Source: Curtobacterium luteum (GTDB lineage: Bacteria; Actinomycetota; Actinomycetes; Actinomycetales; Microbacteriaceae). Taken from it: 64,000 nucleotides of DNA. The stretch's first letter is position 1, and each line of letters starts with the position of its first letter. The position numbers were made by a program, and so were the translations under genes. The stretch lies in NCBI RefSeq assembly GCF_014646995.1, contig NZ_BMOI01000007.1, forward strand, positions 62,001 to 126,000, given 5' to 3'. Shown here piece after piece: positions 37,892 through 47,092 of the stretch. The notes beneath the pieces are model-generated. The model ran no database searches. It saw nothing but the letters and a program-made list of their open reading frames with translations, and was not told the DNA's origin.

Positions 37892-38563
37892 ATGCGCGAA
37901 GTCTTCCAGCAGGAGCTCCAGGACGTCCAGGAGCGACTGACCGAGATCGCCGGGCTCGTCGAGTCCGCCATCACCCGCGCCACCCAGGCGTTCAGCGACT
38001 CCGACGTCGCCCTCGCCGAGGAGGTCATCGCGGACGACGCGAAGATCGACGAGGCCGCGAACAGCCTCGACGAGATCGCGATCGACATCCTCGCTCGCCA
38101 GGCCCCCGTGGCCCGCGACCTCCGCGTCGTCGTGACCGCGCTCCGGGTCAGCTCCTCGCTCGAGCGCATGGGCGACATGGCCGAGCACATCGCGCAGCTC
38201 GCCCGCCAGCGCTTCCCGGAGAAGGTCGTGCCGAAGGGCCTCCGCGGCACGTTCAAGAAGATGGGCGCCCACGACGTCGCCATGGCGCAGAAGCTGACGC
38301 GCCTGCTCGCGACCGAGGACATCGCGCTCTCGGCGGAGATCCGCGACGAGGACGACGCCGTCGACGAGCTCCACGCGAGCGTCTTCGACTTCGTGCTCGG
38401 CGAGACGTGGAAGGGCAACCCGATCGACACGGTCGACGCGACCCTGGCGTCCCGCTACCACGAGCGCTTCGCCGACCACGCGGTCTCGATCGCGAAGAAG
38501 GTCGAGTACCTGGCGACGGGCGACTGGGCAGGCGCGTCCTCGGTGACGGTCTCCCCGGCCTGA
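37892..38563 (+). CDS. phoU: Phosphate signalling protein PhoU
   Basis: A 223-residue PhoU with two repeats of a three-helix bundle (about 1-110 and 115-215); metal motifs ExxxD-type are visible (DEAANSLDEIAIDIL and DEDDAVDELHASVFD). It links the Pst transporter to SenX3 and keeps the kinase inactive when phosphate is ample. ATG 37892 (MREVFQQEL) is the family start. Divergent from senX3-regX3, with PHO boxes between them; followed by a strong terminator. Confidence 0.95.
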   Translation: MREVFQQELQDVQERLTEIAGLVESAITRATQAFSDSDVALAEEVIADDAKIDEAANSLDEIAIDILARQAPVARDLRVVVTALRVSSSLERMGDMAEHIAQLARQRFPEKVVPKGLRGTFKKMGAHDVAMAQKLTRLLATEDIALSAEIRDEDDAVDELHASVFDFVLGETWKGNPIDTVDATLASRYHERFADHAVSIAKKVEYLATGDWAGASSVTVSPA

Positions 38564-38577
38564 GTCGGCACTGCACG

Positions 38578-38630
38578 ACGGGAGTCGGCCCGCACCGCGC
38601 GTACGCGTGGTGCGGGCCGACTCCCGTTTT
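38578..38630 (+). terminator. Rho-independent terminator of phoU
   Basis: A perfect 19-bp stem (ACGGGAGTCGGCCCGCACC and complement) with a 12-base palindromic loop, followed by TTTT. It is the cleanest intrinsic terminator in the window. Confidence 0.92.
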
Positions 38631-38663
38631 GCGGTCTCCCCGCTCGGACGGGAGGATCGTGGC

Positions 38664-39212
38664 ATGGCTCAGGTCGCGATCGTCGTCAACGGGATGCCCG
38701 GTTCGGGCAAGAGCACCGTGGGCGCCGCCCTCGCGGAGGTCCTCGGCTGCCCGTTCCTGTCGAAGGACCGGATCAAGGAGCCCTTGGCCGACATCGCCGG
38801 CCCGATGATCGCCTCGCGCGACCTCGGCGCGATCGCGATGGACACGATGTGGTCGATGGCGCGGGCCGTCGAGAACGGGGTCGTCCTCGACGCCGTCTGG
38901 CTCCCGTCACGTGACCGCGCCCTCCTGGAGGCAGGGCTCGCCTCCGCAGGGTCCCCTCGCGTCGTCGAGGTGTGGTGCGACGTCGACCGCGCGACCGCCG
39001 ACGAGCGGCTGCGGGAGCGCTACGAGCCGGGCACGCTCCCGGTCCGGCACGACGTGCACGGCGACCTCGCCTCGGTGCTCGCGTTCTGGGACGAGCACGG
39101 TCCCACGGCGGGGCCGGTCGGCCTGCCCGGCGCCCCGGTCGTCCGGGTCGACACCGCGAAGCCCTACGACGTCGGCGCCCTCGTGCAGGAGATCGCCGCG
39201 CACTTCGTCTGA
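38664..39212 (+). CDS. P-loop kinase-like ATPase
   Basis: A 182-residue AAA/zeta-like P-loop protein. Walker A GMPGSGKST near residue 9-17, then KDRIKEPLAD, a lid with RATADERLRERYE. It resembles small-molecule kinases (chloramphenicol phosphotransferase/AAA_33 type). The substrate is unknown. ATG 38664 is preceded by GGAGGATCG. It lies between phoU and gpmA with terminators on both sides, so it is monocistronic. Confidence 0.82.
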   Translation: MAQVAIVVNGMPGSGKSTVGAALAEVLGCPFLSKDRIKEPLADIAGPMIASRDLGAIAMDTMWSMARAVENGVVLDAVWLPSRDRALLEAGLASAGSPRVVEVWCDVDRATADERLRERYEPGTLPVRHDVHGDLASVLAFWDEHGPTAGPVGLPGAPVVRVDTAKPYDVGALVQEIAAHFV

Positions 39213-39215
39213 CGC

Positions 39216-39249
39216 ACGAACGCCCCGCCGGTGTCGGCGAGGCGTTCGT
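39216..39249. terminator. Bidirectional terminator between the kinase and gpmA
   Basis: Outer stem ACGAACGCC/GGCGTTCGT with an inner CGCCG/CGGCG pairing. It lies between two convergent stops. Confidence 0.72.
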
Positions 39250-39263
39250 CGTGGGACGGGGTG

Positions 39264-40010
39264 CTACTTCTTGGCGCCCTGGGCGGCGACGGCAGCGGCA
39301 CCCGCCGCGGCGGCCTCGGGGTCGAGGTAGTACGAGGGCTTCGTCGGACGGAAGTCGTCGTCGAGCTCGTACACGAGCGGGATGCCCGTCGGGATGTTGA
39401 GCCCGGCGATGTCGTCGTCGGAGATGCCGTCGAGGTGCTTGACGAGCGCGCGGAGCGAGTTGCCGTGCGCGGTGACGAGGACGGTCTTGCCGGCGGCGAG
39501 GTCCTTCGTGATGTCCGACTCCCAGTACGGCAGGAGACGGTCGATCACGAGCTTGAGCGACTCGGTGCGGGGCAGCTGGTCGCCGAGGTCGGCGTAGCGG
39601 CGGTCCCCGGCCTGCGACCACTCGGCGTCGTCGGCGATGGGGGGCGGCGGCACGTCGAACGAGCGACGCCACTCCATGAACTGCTGCTCGCCGTACTGCT
39701 CGAGCGTCTGGGCCTTGTCCTTGCCCTGCAGGTCGCCGTAGTGGCGCTCGTTGAGCCGCCAGTCGCGCTTCACCGGGAGCCAGGCGAGGTCGGCCTCGAG
39801 CAGGGCGATGTCGGCGGTCTGGATCGCGCGGGTCAGGAGCGAGGTGTACAGGACGTCCGGCACGATGCCCGACCCGGCGATGAGCTCGCCGGCGCGCTTC
39901 GCCTCCTTCTCGCCCAGCTCGCTGAGTCGGACGTCGACCCAACCGGTGAACAGGTTCTTCTGGTTCCAGTCACTGTTGCCGTGACGGAGCAGGACGAGCG
40001 TGGAGGTCAT
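39264..40010 (-). CDS. gpmA: 2,3-bisphosphoglycerate-dependent phosphoglycerate mutase
   Basis: A 248-residue glycolytic enzyme that interconverts 3- and 2-phosphoglycerate. Phospho-His in [10 protein letters not shown] (about 7-16), the acid in [11 protein letters not shown] and the second His in [13 protein letters not shown]-terminal Ala-rich tail ends AAQGAKK. TAGACT lies seven bases before ATG 40010, so it is probably leaderless. Convergent with the kinase gene and divergent from the methyltransferase. Confidence 0.95.
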   Translation of the reverse strand: MTSTLVLLRHGNSDWNQKNLFTGWVDVRLSELGEKEAKRAGELIAGSGIVPDVLYTSLLTRAIQTADIALLEADLAWLPVKRDWRLNERHYGDLQGKDKAQTLEQYGEQQFMEWRRSFDVPPPPIADDAEWSQAGDRRYADLGDQLPRTESLKLVIDRLLPYWESDITKDLAAGKTVLVTAHGNSLRALVKHLDGISDDDIAGLNIPTGIPLVYELDDDFRPTKPSYYLDPEAAAAGAAAVAAQGAKK

Positions 40011-40054
40011 GCACCCGAGTCTACCGAGCGGGTGCGCCTCGCTACCCTGGGGCC

Positions 40055-40831
40055 ATGCCCATCGGGAACGTCACGCGCGGGACGACCGGGGTCAACCGGC
40101 TCCGCCGCGTCGACCGGTGGATCGCCGCGCTCCCGGTCCTCCGCCGGACCGCCGACCCGCTCGTGGCCGACGTCGGGTACGGCGCCCGCCCGACCACGAC
40201 GCTCGAGATGCGCGACCGGCTCGCCCGCGTCCGCCCGGACGTCGAGGTGACCGGCATCGAGATCGAACCCGAGCGGGTGGCGCTCGCGAACGCCGGCACG
40301 CGGGACGGTGTGACCTTCCGGCTCGGCGGCTTCGAGACCCCGACGCCAGGGGGTCGTCGTCCCGCGGTGATCCGGGCGTTCAACGTCCTGCGGCAGTACG
40401 ACGAGTCGGCCGTCGTCGACTCCTGGCGGATCATGCAGGACCGCCTGCAGCCCGGCGGCGCGCTCGTCGAGGGCACGTGCAACGAGGTCGGACGGGTGGC
40501 CTCGTGGGTGACGCTCGACGACGTCGCGCCGCGGACCTTCACGGTGTCGCTCCGGTTGGCCGGGCTCGAGGTGCCCTCGGTGGTGGCGGAACGACTGCCG
40601 AAGGCGCTCATCCACCGGAACGTCCCCGGGGAACGCGTGAACGACTTCCTCCGCGACCTCGACCTGGCCTGGGCGGTCGCGGCACCGCTCGGCACCTACG
40701 GCCCGAGGCAGCGGTGGCTCGCGGCCGTCGGGGGCCTGCGGGACCGCGGCTGGCCGGTGCTGCACGGGGGCTCGCGGTGGCGCCTCGGCGAGCTCACCGT
40801 CCCGTGGGAGGCCGTGGCCCCGGCCGACTGA
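40055..40831 (+). CDS. Class I SAM-dependent methyltransferase-like protein
   Basis: A 258-residue Rossmann methyltransferase-like protein. Motif [17 protein letters not shown] is a degenerate GxGxG (only GYG), followed by [14 protein letters not shown] as the acidic loop. I do not know its substrate. TACCCT (40043-40048) is exactly six bases before ATG 40055, so the mRNA is leaderless. It is followed by a cluster of GTCGCAC palindromes. Confidence 0.8.
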   Translation: MPIGNVTRGTTGVNRLRRVDRWIAALPVLRRTADPLVADVGYGARPTTTLEMRDRLARVRPDVEVTGIEIEPERVALANAGTRDGVTFRLGGFETPTPGGRRPAVIRAFNVLRQYDESAVVDSWRIMQDRLQPGGALVEGTCNEVGRVASWVTLDDVAPRTFTVSLRLAGLEVPSVVAERLPKALIHRNVPGERVNDFLRDLDLAWAVAAPLGTYGPRQRWLAAVGGLRDRGWPVLHGGSRWRLGELTVPWEAVAPAD

Positions 40832-40862
40832 CGCCGGGGTCGCCCGCGTCGCGCGGTGCGAG

Positions 40863-40923
40863 GTCGCACGGTGGGGACGTCGCACGGTGGGACGTCGCAC
40901 GGTGCGACGTCGCACGGTGCGAC
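40863..40923. repeat. Tandem 15-bp palindromes GTCGCACGGTGCGAC
   Basis: Four head-to-tail units at 40863, 40879, 40894 and 40909; the last two are perfect palindromes and the first two carry one or two changes (GTCGCACGGTGGGAC). They follow the methyltransferase stop by about 30 bases. Confidence 0.8.
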
Positions 40924-40928
40924 GTTGT

Positions 40929-40964
40929 CCACACGGTGCGAGGTTGCAACGCCGCACCGTGTGG
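40929..40964. terminator. Hairpin between methyltransferase and ygfZ
   Basis: A 12-bp perfect stem CCACACGGTGCG/CGCACCGTGTGG with a 12-base loop, right after the tandem palindromes, between convergent genes. It can terminate either transcript. Confidence 0.7.
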
Positions 40965-41032
40965 GAAACCCCGCACCGAGCGGCCGAGCGGCTCAGCGGC
41001 CGAGCGCGCGAGCCACCGCGGGCGTCGGCGCG

Positions 41033-42103
41033 CTACGAGCGGCGGACCGCGCCGAGCCGTGGCAGCCGCGGCACGTTCGCCGTCGCCCCGGCACCCGGCG
41101 GCACGATGACCTGCTGCGCCGCGGTCACGACCACGTCGTCCGCGTGCAGGGTCAGCGTCGCGTCCGGGTCGAGGGACCGCTTCACGACCGCGAGCCCGAT
41201 CGGCCCGAGCTCGTGGTGCACGGCCGAGGCGGCGAGACGGCCGACCTCGTTCTCCCCGAGCAGCACCGGCGTCCCCGGCACCGGCAGCACCGCGTCCGAC
41301 CCGTCGAGGTGGAGCAGCACCGCACGACGCGGCGGGTGCCCTAGGTTGTGGACCTTCGCGACCGTCTCCTGACCGCGGTAGCAGCCCTTCGACAGGTGCA
41401 CGGCGGACCGGAGCCAGTCGAGCTCGTGCGGGATCGTGCGCTCGTCGACGTCGGAGAGCGACGGACGCCAGGCGGCGATCCGCAGGGCTTCGTACGCGAG
41501 GAGGCCCGCGGCGGCCACGTCGGACGCAGCGATCGCGGCCGCGGTGCCGGGCTCGACCACCGCGATCCGGAGGGTCCAGTCGGACGCGGGGTGGGCCTCC
41601 AGGGCGGCGTAGCCCCAACCGCCGGGCGCGACCTCCGACCACGGGTCGACCCACTCGACCGCCGCGTCGGCGGGGCCGACGGCACCGTCGAACCGACCGA
41701 GGGTGACGAAGTCGGCGGAGCGGTCGGCGACCTCGACGCGCAGCATGAACCGCATCGTGTCGAGCCACGCGGCGAGCGGCGCGGCGTCGGCGGGCTCGGT
41801 GAGCAACCAGGTGGCCGTGCCGTCGTCGACGACGCGGGCGGCGTGCTCGACCCGGCCGGAGGCGTCCAGGACGAGCGTCTCCCTGGAGACCCCGGGCACG
41901 AGACCGAGCAGGAGCTGCGAGGTGATCGAGTTGAGCCACGAGAGCCGGTCGGGGCCGGTGACGGTCACGACGCCGAGCCCGAGTTCGACGACCGCGCGAC
42001 CCCGATCGAGGAGTCGCTGCTCGGCGAGCGGGTTGCCGTAGTGCGCGGCCACACCCGTGTCGGCGGCCACGAAGCCCGGCCGCGACGCGAACGGCGTCGG
42101 CAT
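41033..42103 (-). CDS. ygfZ: YgfZ/GcvT-like folate-binding iron-sulfur protein
   Basis: A 356-residue tetrahydrofolate-binding protein with the GcvT fold and the diagnostic YgfZ motif KGCYRGQE. YgfZ helps make or repair certain iron-sulfur clusters (for example on MiaB). The N-terminal domain contains LSWLNSITSQL. The ATG at 42103 overlaps the stop of the nitrobindin gene by one base (TGATG), so they are coupled. Last gene of the run 42818-41033. Confidence 0.9.
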   Translation of the reverse strand: MPTPFASRPGFVAADTGVAAHYGNPLAEQRLLDRGRAVVELGLGVVTVTGPDRLSWLNSITSQLLLGLVPGVSRETLVLDASGRVEHAARVVDDGTATWLLTEPADAAPLAAWLDTMRFMLRVEVADRSADFVTLGRFDGAVGPADAAVEWVDPWSEVAPGGWGYAALEAHPASDWTLRIAVVEPGTAAAIAASDVAAAGLLAYEALRIAAWRPSLSDVDERTIPHELDWLRSAVHLSKGCYRGQETVAKVHNLGHPPRRAVLLHLDGSDAVLPVPGTPVLLGENEVGRLAASAVHHELGPIGLAVVKRSLDPDATLTLHADDVVVTAAQQVIVPPGAGATANVPRLPRLGAVRRS

Positions 42104-42705
42104 CAGTCGACCTTCGCGAGCTGCCCCGAGGCGTGCGAGGTCAGCTCCCGTCCGAGCGCCGCGATGTCCCACGCCCAGAACAGCTTGCCCTCGACGAGGC
42201 CGTACAGCCGCGTCGCCGCGGAGTACTCCTTCGCGTTCGGCGAGCGCACGACGGTGTCGGTCGCGAGGTCGATCCGACCCTTCGCCACCCGTCCGACGTA
42301 GAGCTCGTTCACGCCCGTCGGGTGCACGATCGCCGCCTCGACGTCGAAGCCGTCGGTCGCGTTGCGCAGGGTCTCGACGCTCTGGGTCGTGCTGAACGGG
42401 GTCGGCCCGTCGCCCAGGAGCATCGCCGGGCCGCGGTCGCCGGGCTCGTGCGGCCGGTCGAGCCGCCAGTAGCCCATCTCGGCCGCGAGCGGGGTGTGCT
42501 CGTCGTCGAGCAGCCACGTCGTGGACGAGTAGTTGAGGTAGGGCAGGCCGTCGTGGCTGAAGCTCACGCGCTGGCCGAAGTCGTACTTCCGGGGCTCGTC
42601 CTCGTCGCCGACGGGGTACTCGACGACGCCGGTGCCCTCCCAGACGCCGACGAGCCAGGACAGCGGCACGAGTTCGGGTGCGAGGCCCTCCGGCAGTTCG
42701 ATCAA
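42103..42705 (-). CDS. Nitrobindin-like heme-binding protein (FABP/DUF1794)
   Basis: A 200-residue beta-barrel of the nitrobindin family, with the GxWxGxG motif GVWEGTG (20-26), further conserved segments, and a C-terminal His (H191) in SHASGQLAKVD. Members bind ferric heme and isomerise peroxynitrite. The start is a TTG at 42705 that overlaps the stop of the small membrane gene as TTGA; no better start exists. Co-transcribed with ygfZ, which suggests a shared role in iron or nitrosative stress. Confidence 0.88.
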   Translation of the reverse strand: MIELPEGLAPELVPLSWLVGVWEGTGVVEYPVGDEDEPRKYDFGQRVSFSHDGLPYLNYSSTTWLLDDEHTPLAAEMGYWRLDRPHEPGDRGPAMLLGDGPTPFSTTQSVETLRNATDGFDVEAAIVHPTGVNELYVGRVAKGRIDLATDTVVRSPNAKEYSAATRLYGLVEGKLFWAWDIAALGRELTSHASGQLAKVD

Positions 42706-42818
42706 CGCTGACCCTTGAACAGCTTCACGACGACGGTCACCGAGATGAACGCGATCGCGAGCGACGCCAAGCCGAGGAGGCCCACGTAGAAGAGCTCGAG
42801 CGCAAGCAGCGAATCCAT
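42702..42818 (-). CDS. 38-residue single-helix membrane protein
   Basis: A very short gene: ATG 42818, then MDSLLALELFYVGLLGLASL and a continuing hydrophobic helix ending VVVKLFKGQR. One membrane helix, positive C-terminus inside. TAGACT lies exactly six bases before the ATG, giving a leaderless start of the whole operon. Its stop overlaps the TTG start of the nitrobindin gene, so translation is coupled. Function unknown. Confidence 0.72.
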   Translation of the reverse strand: MDSLLALELFYVGLLGLASLAIAFISVTVVVKLFKGQR

Positions 42819-42841
42819 GCCCCGAGTCTACGCGGCGCGGC

Positions 42842-43132
42842 TCAACGCGCCAGGAGCACCACGGCGGTGACGAGCACGACGACGAACGCGCCGGACGAGG
42901 CGATGCTGATCCGTTCGACCAGGCCGTCCTTCGTCGCCGTGATGAGCTGCAGCACGAAGCTGACGAGCACGCAGAGCACGAAGACGAGGAGGAGCCAGGC
43001 GAACGAGTCCTTCTGCGCGAGCGTGATCACGAGGACGGCGCCGACGACCGCGAGCAGCCACACGGGGAGCACGGACGTCAGCTTGAGGCGACGCTGGTCG
43101 GCGGGCGGCACGGGCTCGGTCACGCGCCCCAT
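42842..43132 (-). CDS. Small membrane protein, three helices
   Basis: About 96 residues: a short polar start, then helices at about 22-40, 46-66 and 74-95. I do not recognise it. The start is uncertain: ATG 43132 or 43135, or the GTG at 43123 with GGGG before it. It precedes the 38-residue gene on the same strand by 23 bases, and is divergent from glnR. Confidence 0.65.
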   Translation of the reverse strand: MGRVTEPVPPADQRRLKLTSVLPVWLLAVVGAVLVITLAQKDSFAWLLLVFVLCVLVSFVLQLITATKDGLVERISIASSGAFVVVLVTAVVLLAR

Positions 43133-43335
43133 CATGACAGAGGGTGTCCGGGCGCCGGGCGGGGCGGCGGTGGGGCGGGCCCGGTCGCGGGCCGGGCCGC
43201 CCGCGCCCGCTGGGTACCGCGCCAGCGTCCGCGGCCGCGTCCGCATCCGCGGGCGCACCGTCCGCCCGGACGGCGGGCCGCTTCCCGAGCATCACTAGGA
43301 TGTGTCCACGTCGTCCCCCACGCTCTGGAGGTCCT

Positions 43336-44019
43336 GTGGCCCAGCTCCTGGTACTCACCTCGGCCGCGCCCGGCGACGTCCTGCCGAGCCTCGGTCTCCT
43401 GAGCCACCGGATCCGCCACGTCCCCGCCGAGGCGGCGCAGCTCGTGAACGCGCCGCAGAGCGACCTGGTCTTCGTCGACGCCCGGGTCGACCTCGTCGGC
43501 GCCAAGGCCCTGTGCAAGATCCTCGTCACCAGCGGGTCGCCGACGCCGATCGTCCTCGTCGTCACCGAGGGCGGCCTGACCGCGGTGAACAGCGAGTGGA
43601 ACGTGGACGACGTCGTGCTCGAGTCGGCCGGTCCGGCCGAGGTCGACGCCCGCATCCGGCTCGCCGCCGGACGTGCGGCGAAGCAGCCGGCCAGCACCAA
43701 GATCCAGGCGTCCGGCGTCGTCATCGACGAGGCCAGCTACTCGGCGAAGGTCCGCGGACGGCCGCTCGACCTCACCTTCAAGGAGTTCGAGCTCCTCCGC
43801 TTCTTCGCGACGCATCCCTCGCGCGTGTTCACCCGCGAGCAGCTGCTCAGCGAGGTCTGGGGCTACGACTACTTCGGCGGCACGCGCACGGTCGACGTGC
43901 ACGTGCGACGGCTCCGCGCCAAGCTCGGTGACCTCGAGTCGCTCATCGGCACGGTCCGGAACGTCGGCTACCGCTTCAACGTCTACGAGGACGAGGCCGA
44001 GCGACTGGCCGGACAGTGA
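43336..44019 (+). CDS. glnR: GlnR-type nitrogen regulator
   Basis: A 227-residue OmpR-family protein that matches actinobacterial Gln[50 protein letters not shown] and the winged-helix domain (about 130-222; [23 protein letters not shown]). GlnR is an orphan regulator whose receiver domain works without phosphorylation and controls nitrogen uptake and assimilation. The GTG at 43336 follows GGAGGTCCT. TAGGAT lies at about 43297. The next gene, mshD, overlaps its stop. Confidence 0.9.
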   Translation: MAQLLVLTSAAPGDVLPSLGLLSHRIRHVPAEAAQLVNAPQSDLVFVDARVDLVGAKALCKILVTSGSPTPIVLVVTEGGLTAVNSEWNVDDVVLESAGPAEVDARIRLAAGRAAKQPASTKIQASGVVIDEASYSAKVRGRPLDLTFKEFELLRFFATHPSRVFTREQLLSEVWGYDYFGGTRTVDVHVRRLRAKLGDLESLIGTVRNVGYRFNVYEDEAERLAGQ

Positions 44020-44837
44020 CGATCGCGCTCGACGCGTTCACGGTCGCGGGCGAGCCACGGCCGTTCTCCGACCAGACGCTGGTGGACGTCCGAGCCGGGC
44101 GCGCGACGGTGCTCGGCGACGAGCACGGGGTCGCCGTCGTGCGCGACGGGGAACTCGAGGTGGCGGTCGCCCTGGAGGCCCGTGGGCGCGGCCTCGGGAC
44201 CGCCCTCGTCACGCAGGCGCTCGCCCTGGGCGACGGGGCGCCCGGCGCGTCGTCGCGTGCTCCGCGGCTCGCGTGGGCGCACGGGGACCACCCGGCTGCA
44301 CGGGCGCTCGCGGCGCGGTTCGGCTGGCGTGCCGTCCGCACGCTGCTCCAGCTCCGGGCGCCGGTGCCGTCGGTCGCGCCGGACGTGGCGCTGCCGGACG
44401 GCTCCTCGCTCGCGGCGTTCCGGGCCGGTGACCCGGAGGACGAGGCCGCCTGGCTCGAACTCAACGCCGCCGCCTTCGCGCACCACCCCGAGCAGGGCCG
44501 GATGACGCTCGACGACCTCCGTGCCCGCGAGGCCGACCCCTGGTTCTCCGGGGACGACCTCCTGCTCGTGCGGGATGCGACCGGCCGGCTCGCCGGGTCC
44601 TGCTGGCTCAAGGTCGAGGACGGCACGGGCGAGTTCTACGCCGTGGCCGTCCGGCCCGACCTGCAAGGACAGGGACTCGGCGGGGTGCTCATGCGCGCCG
44701 GGTGGGGGCGACTGGTCGGGCGCGGCCTCACCGCCGCCGCGCTGTACGTCGAGGGCGACAACGAGCCCGCGCTGGCGCTCTACCGGCGGTCCGGGTTCAC
44801 GCAGCACGCGATCGACGTCCAGTACGCGGCCGCCTGA
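44016..44837 (+). CDS. mshD: Mycothiol synthase
   Basis: A 273-residue double-GNAT enzyme that acetylates Cys-GlcN-Ins in the last step of mycothiol synthesis. The N-terminal half is a degenerate GNAT ([13 protein letters not shown]); the C-terminal active half carries [17 protein letters not shown] and [18 protein letters not shown], a signature of MshD. The start GTG 44016 overlaps the glnR stop as GTGA. Mycothiol use marks this organism as an actinobacterium. Confidence 0.93.
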   Translation: MTIALDAFTVAGEPRPFSDQTLVDVRAGRATVLGDEHGVAVVRDGELEVAVALEARGRGLGTALVTQALALGDGAPGASSRAPRLAWAHGDHPAARALAARFGWRAVRTLLQLRAPVPSVAPDVALPDGSSLAAFRAGDPEDEAAWLELNAAAFAHHPEQGRMTLDDLRAREADPWFSGDDLLLVRDATGRLAGSCWLKVEDGTGEFYAVAVRPDLQGQGLGGVLMRAGWGRLVGRGLTAAALYVEGDNEPALALYRRSGFTQHAIDVQYAAA

Positions 44838-44855
44838 CCCCTGCACAGCGGGTCC

Positions 44856-44888
44856 GTTCACGCCGCGTTTCCACAGCCGTCACGAACG
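44856..44888 (+). promoter_or_regulatory. Weak PHO-box-like repeats before ppk1
   Basis: Three 11-bp units, GTTCACGCCGC, GTTTCCACAGC and CGTCACGAACG, end three bases before the expected -35 of the ppk1 promoter (CAGGAT -10 at 44915-44920). The first unit is good, the others are weak. Confidence 0.45.
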
Positions 44889-44926
44889 GCCCTCGTCGCG
44901 GAGGCCGCGGGTGGCAGGATGTGGGC

Positions 44927-47092
44927 ATGGACACCGAACCGCAGCTCGACGGCGAATCCGTCGCACCGGACCTCGACGACTTCGACGAGGTCGTCGAGGT
45001 GGAACACGAGTCGCTGCCCTCGGACCGCTACTTCGACCGCGAGCTCAGCTGGCTCCGGTTCAACCAGCGGGTGCTCGAGCTCGGTGAGGACCGCATGCAG
45101 CCGCTGCTGGAGCGGGCGAACTTCCTCGCCATCTTCGCGTCCAACCTCGACGAGTTCTTCATGGTCCGCGTCGCCGGGCTCAAGCGCCGCATCGACACCG
45201 GCATCGCCGTGCCGACGAACGTCGGGCGCGCCCCGAGCGACGTCCTCCGCGACATCGCCCAGAAGGCCCACGAGCTGCAGGACCGCCACGCAGCGGCGTT
45301 CATCGACTCGCTGAAGCCCGACCTCGACGCCGCGGGCATCCACATCGAGCACTGGTCCGACCTCGACGAAGCCGACCGGCTGCGCATGCGCGAGTACTTC
45401 AACGAGCAGATCTTCCCGGTGCTCATGCCGCTCGCGGTCGACCCGGCACACCCGTTCCCCTACATCTCGGGGCTGTCGCTCAACCTGGCCGTGCGGGTGC
45501 GGAACCCGAAGTCGCAGCGGCAGGAGTTCGCGCGCCTCAAGGTCCCGCAGAACTTCTCGCGGTTCATCGCCCTGCCCGACGACGGCTCCGGGCGGCAGCG
45601 GTACATCCCGCTCGAGGACCTCATCGCGAACCACCTCGACGACCTCTTCCCCGGGATGGAGGTGCTCGAGCACCACGTGTTCCGCGTGACCCGAAACGAG
45701 GACGTCGAGATCGAGGAGGACGAGGCCGAGAACCTCATCCAGGCCCTCGAGCGCGAGCTCCTCCGCCGTCGGTTCGGACCGCCCATCCGCCTCGAGATCA
45801 CCGAGGACATGGACCCGGTGACGCTCGACCTGCTCGTCCGCGAGCTCGACATCACGGAGCAAGAGGTCTACCGCCTCCCGTCGCCGCTCGACCTCGGCGG
45901 CCTGTTCGAGATCGCGAAGATCAGCCGACCGGACCTGCACTACCCCAAGCACGTGCCGACCACGCCCGTGCAGTTCCAGCCGGGCGAGCCGAACACGAAG
46001 CCGGACCTGTTCCGGGCGATCGGCCGGTCGGACGTCCTCGTGCACCACCCGTACGAGTCCTTCGCGACGAGCGTGCAGGCGTTCCTCGAACAGGCGGCTG
46101 CCGACCCGAACGTCCTCGCGATCAAGCAGACGCTCTACCGCACCTCGGGCGACAGCCCCATCGTCGAGGCCCTCATCGACGCCGCCGCCGCAGGCAAGCA
46201 GGTGCTCGCCCTCGTCGAGATCAAGGCGCGCTTCGACGAGCAGAACAACATCGGCTGGGCGCGCAAGCTCGAGAAGGCCGGCGTGCACGTCGTCTACGGC
46301 CTCGTCGGGCTGAAGACGCACTCGAAGCTCGTCCTCGTCATCCGTCAGGAAGGCGGGACGCTCCGGCACTACAGCCACATCGGCACCGGCAACTACAACC
46401 CCAAGACCTCGCGCATCTACGAGGACATGGGCCTGTTCACCGCCGACGACACCGTGGGCAAGGACCTGACCCGCCTCTTCAACGAGCTGTCCGGCTACGC
46501 CATCGAGAAGAAGTTCAAGCGGCTGCTCGTCGCCCCGCTGCACCTGCGCAAGGGACTGATCAAGCGCATCCAGGCCGAGGCCGACAACGCCCGCGCGGGC
46601 AAGCCCTCGGGCATCCGGATCAAGGTCAACTCGATGGTCGACGAGCAGATCATCGACGCGCTGTACCTCGCCAGCCAGGCCGGCGTGCCCGTCGACGTCT
46701 GGGTGCGCGGCATCTGCTCGCTCAAGCCGGGGATGGAAGGCGTCTCGGAGACCATCCGGGTCCGGAGCGTCGTCGGCCGGTACCTCGAGCACTCGCGGGC
46801 GTTCGCGTTCCACAACGACGGCGACCCGGTCGTGTTCATCGGCTCCGCGGACATGATGCACCGCAACCTCGACCGGCGCGTCGAGGCCCTCGTGCGCCTG
46901 TCCGACCCCGCCCACGTGGCCGAGGTCCAGGACATGTTCGACCTCGCGATGGCCGACACGACGAGCTCGTGGCACCTGGAGTCCGACGGCGAGTGGACAC
47001 GCCACTCGACCGATGCGGACGGGCGCCCCCTCGCGGACGTGCAGAATGTCCTCATGCGCAAGATCTCGGCCCGGAAGCGCTCCACTCGGTGA
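44927..47092 (+). CDS. ppk1: Polyphosphate kinase 1
   Basis: A 721-residue PPK1, which makes polyphosphate from ATP. Domains N (about 35-140), H (150-330) and two phospholipase-D-like C domains. The autophosphorylated His is H465 in [21 protein letters not shown] (481-491) follows, and the second HKD-like region [10 protein letters not shown] is near the end. The N-terminal 30 residues are acidic and disordered. CAGGAT lies six bases before ATG 44927, a leaderless start. The next gene, a Nudix hydrolase, overlaps its stop by four bases. Confidence 0.96.
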   Translation: MDTEPQLDGESVAPDLDDFDEVVEVEHESLPSDRYFDRELSWLRFNQRVLELGEDRMQPLLERANFLAIFASNLDEFFMVRVAGLKRRIDTGIAVPTNVGRAPSDVLRDIAQKAHELQDRHAAAFIDSLKPDLDAAGIHIEHWSDLDEADRLRMREYFNEQIFPVLMPLAVDPAHPFPYISGLSLNLAVRVRNPKSQRQEFARLKVPQNFSRFIALPDDGSGRQRYIPLEDLIANHLDDLFPGMEVLEHHVFRVTRNEDVEIEEDEAENLIQALERELLRRRFGPPIRLEITEDMDPVTLDLLVRELDITEQEVYRLPSPLDLGGLFEIAKISRPDLHYPKHVPTTPVQFQPGEPNTKPDLFRAIGRSDVLVHHPYESFATSVQAFLEQAAADPNVLAIKQTLYRTSGDSPIVEALIDAAAAGKQVLALVEIKARFDEQNNIGWARKLEKAGVHVVYGLVGLKTHSKLVLVIRQEGGTLRHYSHIGTGNYNPKTSRIYEDMGLFTADDTVGKDLTRLFNELSGYAIEKKFKRLLVAPLHLRKGLIKRIQAEADNARAGKPSGIRIKVNSMVDEQIIDALYLASQAGVPVDVWVRGICSLKPGMEGVSETIRVRSVVGRYLEHSRAFAFHNDGDPVVFIGSADMMHRNLDRRVEALVRLSDPAHVAEVQDMFDLAMADTTSSWHLESDGEWTRHSTDADGRPLADVQNVLMRKISARKRSTR

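Noticed and set aside
36568..38560. Long open frames opposite senX3-regX3 and phoU (hundreds of codons)
   Set aside because: They are antisense shadows produced by GC-rich codon bias, with Arg/Ala/Pro-rich nonsense sequence and no ribosome sites.
40055..40831. Transposase or mobile gene at the leaderless methyltransferase
   Set aside because: Base composition, codon use and the Rossmann fold are those of the core genome; no terminal repeats or target duplication are seen.
40863..40923. CRISPR array
   Set aside because: Units are 15-16 bp and directly adjacent, with no spacers, and no cas genes are present.
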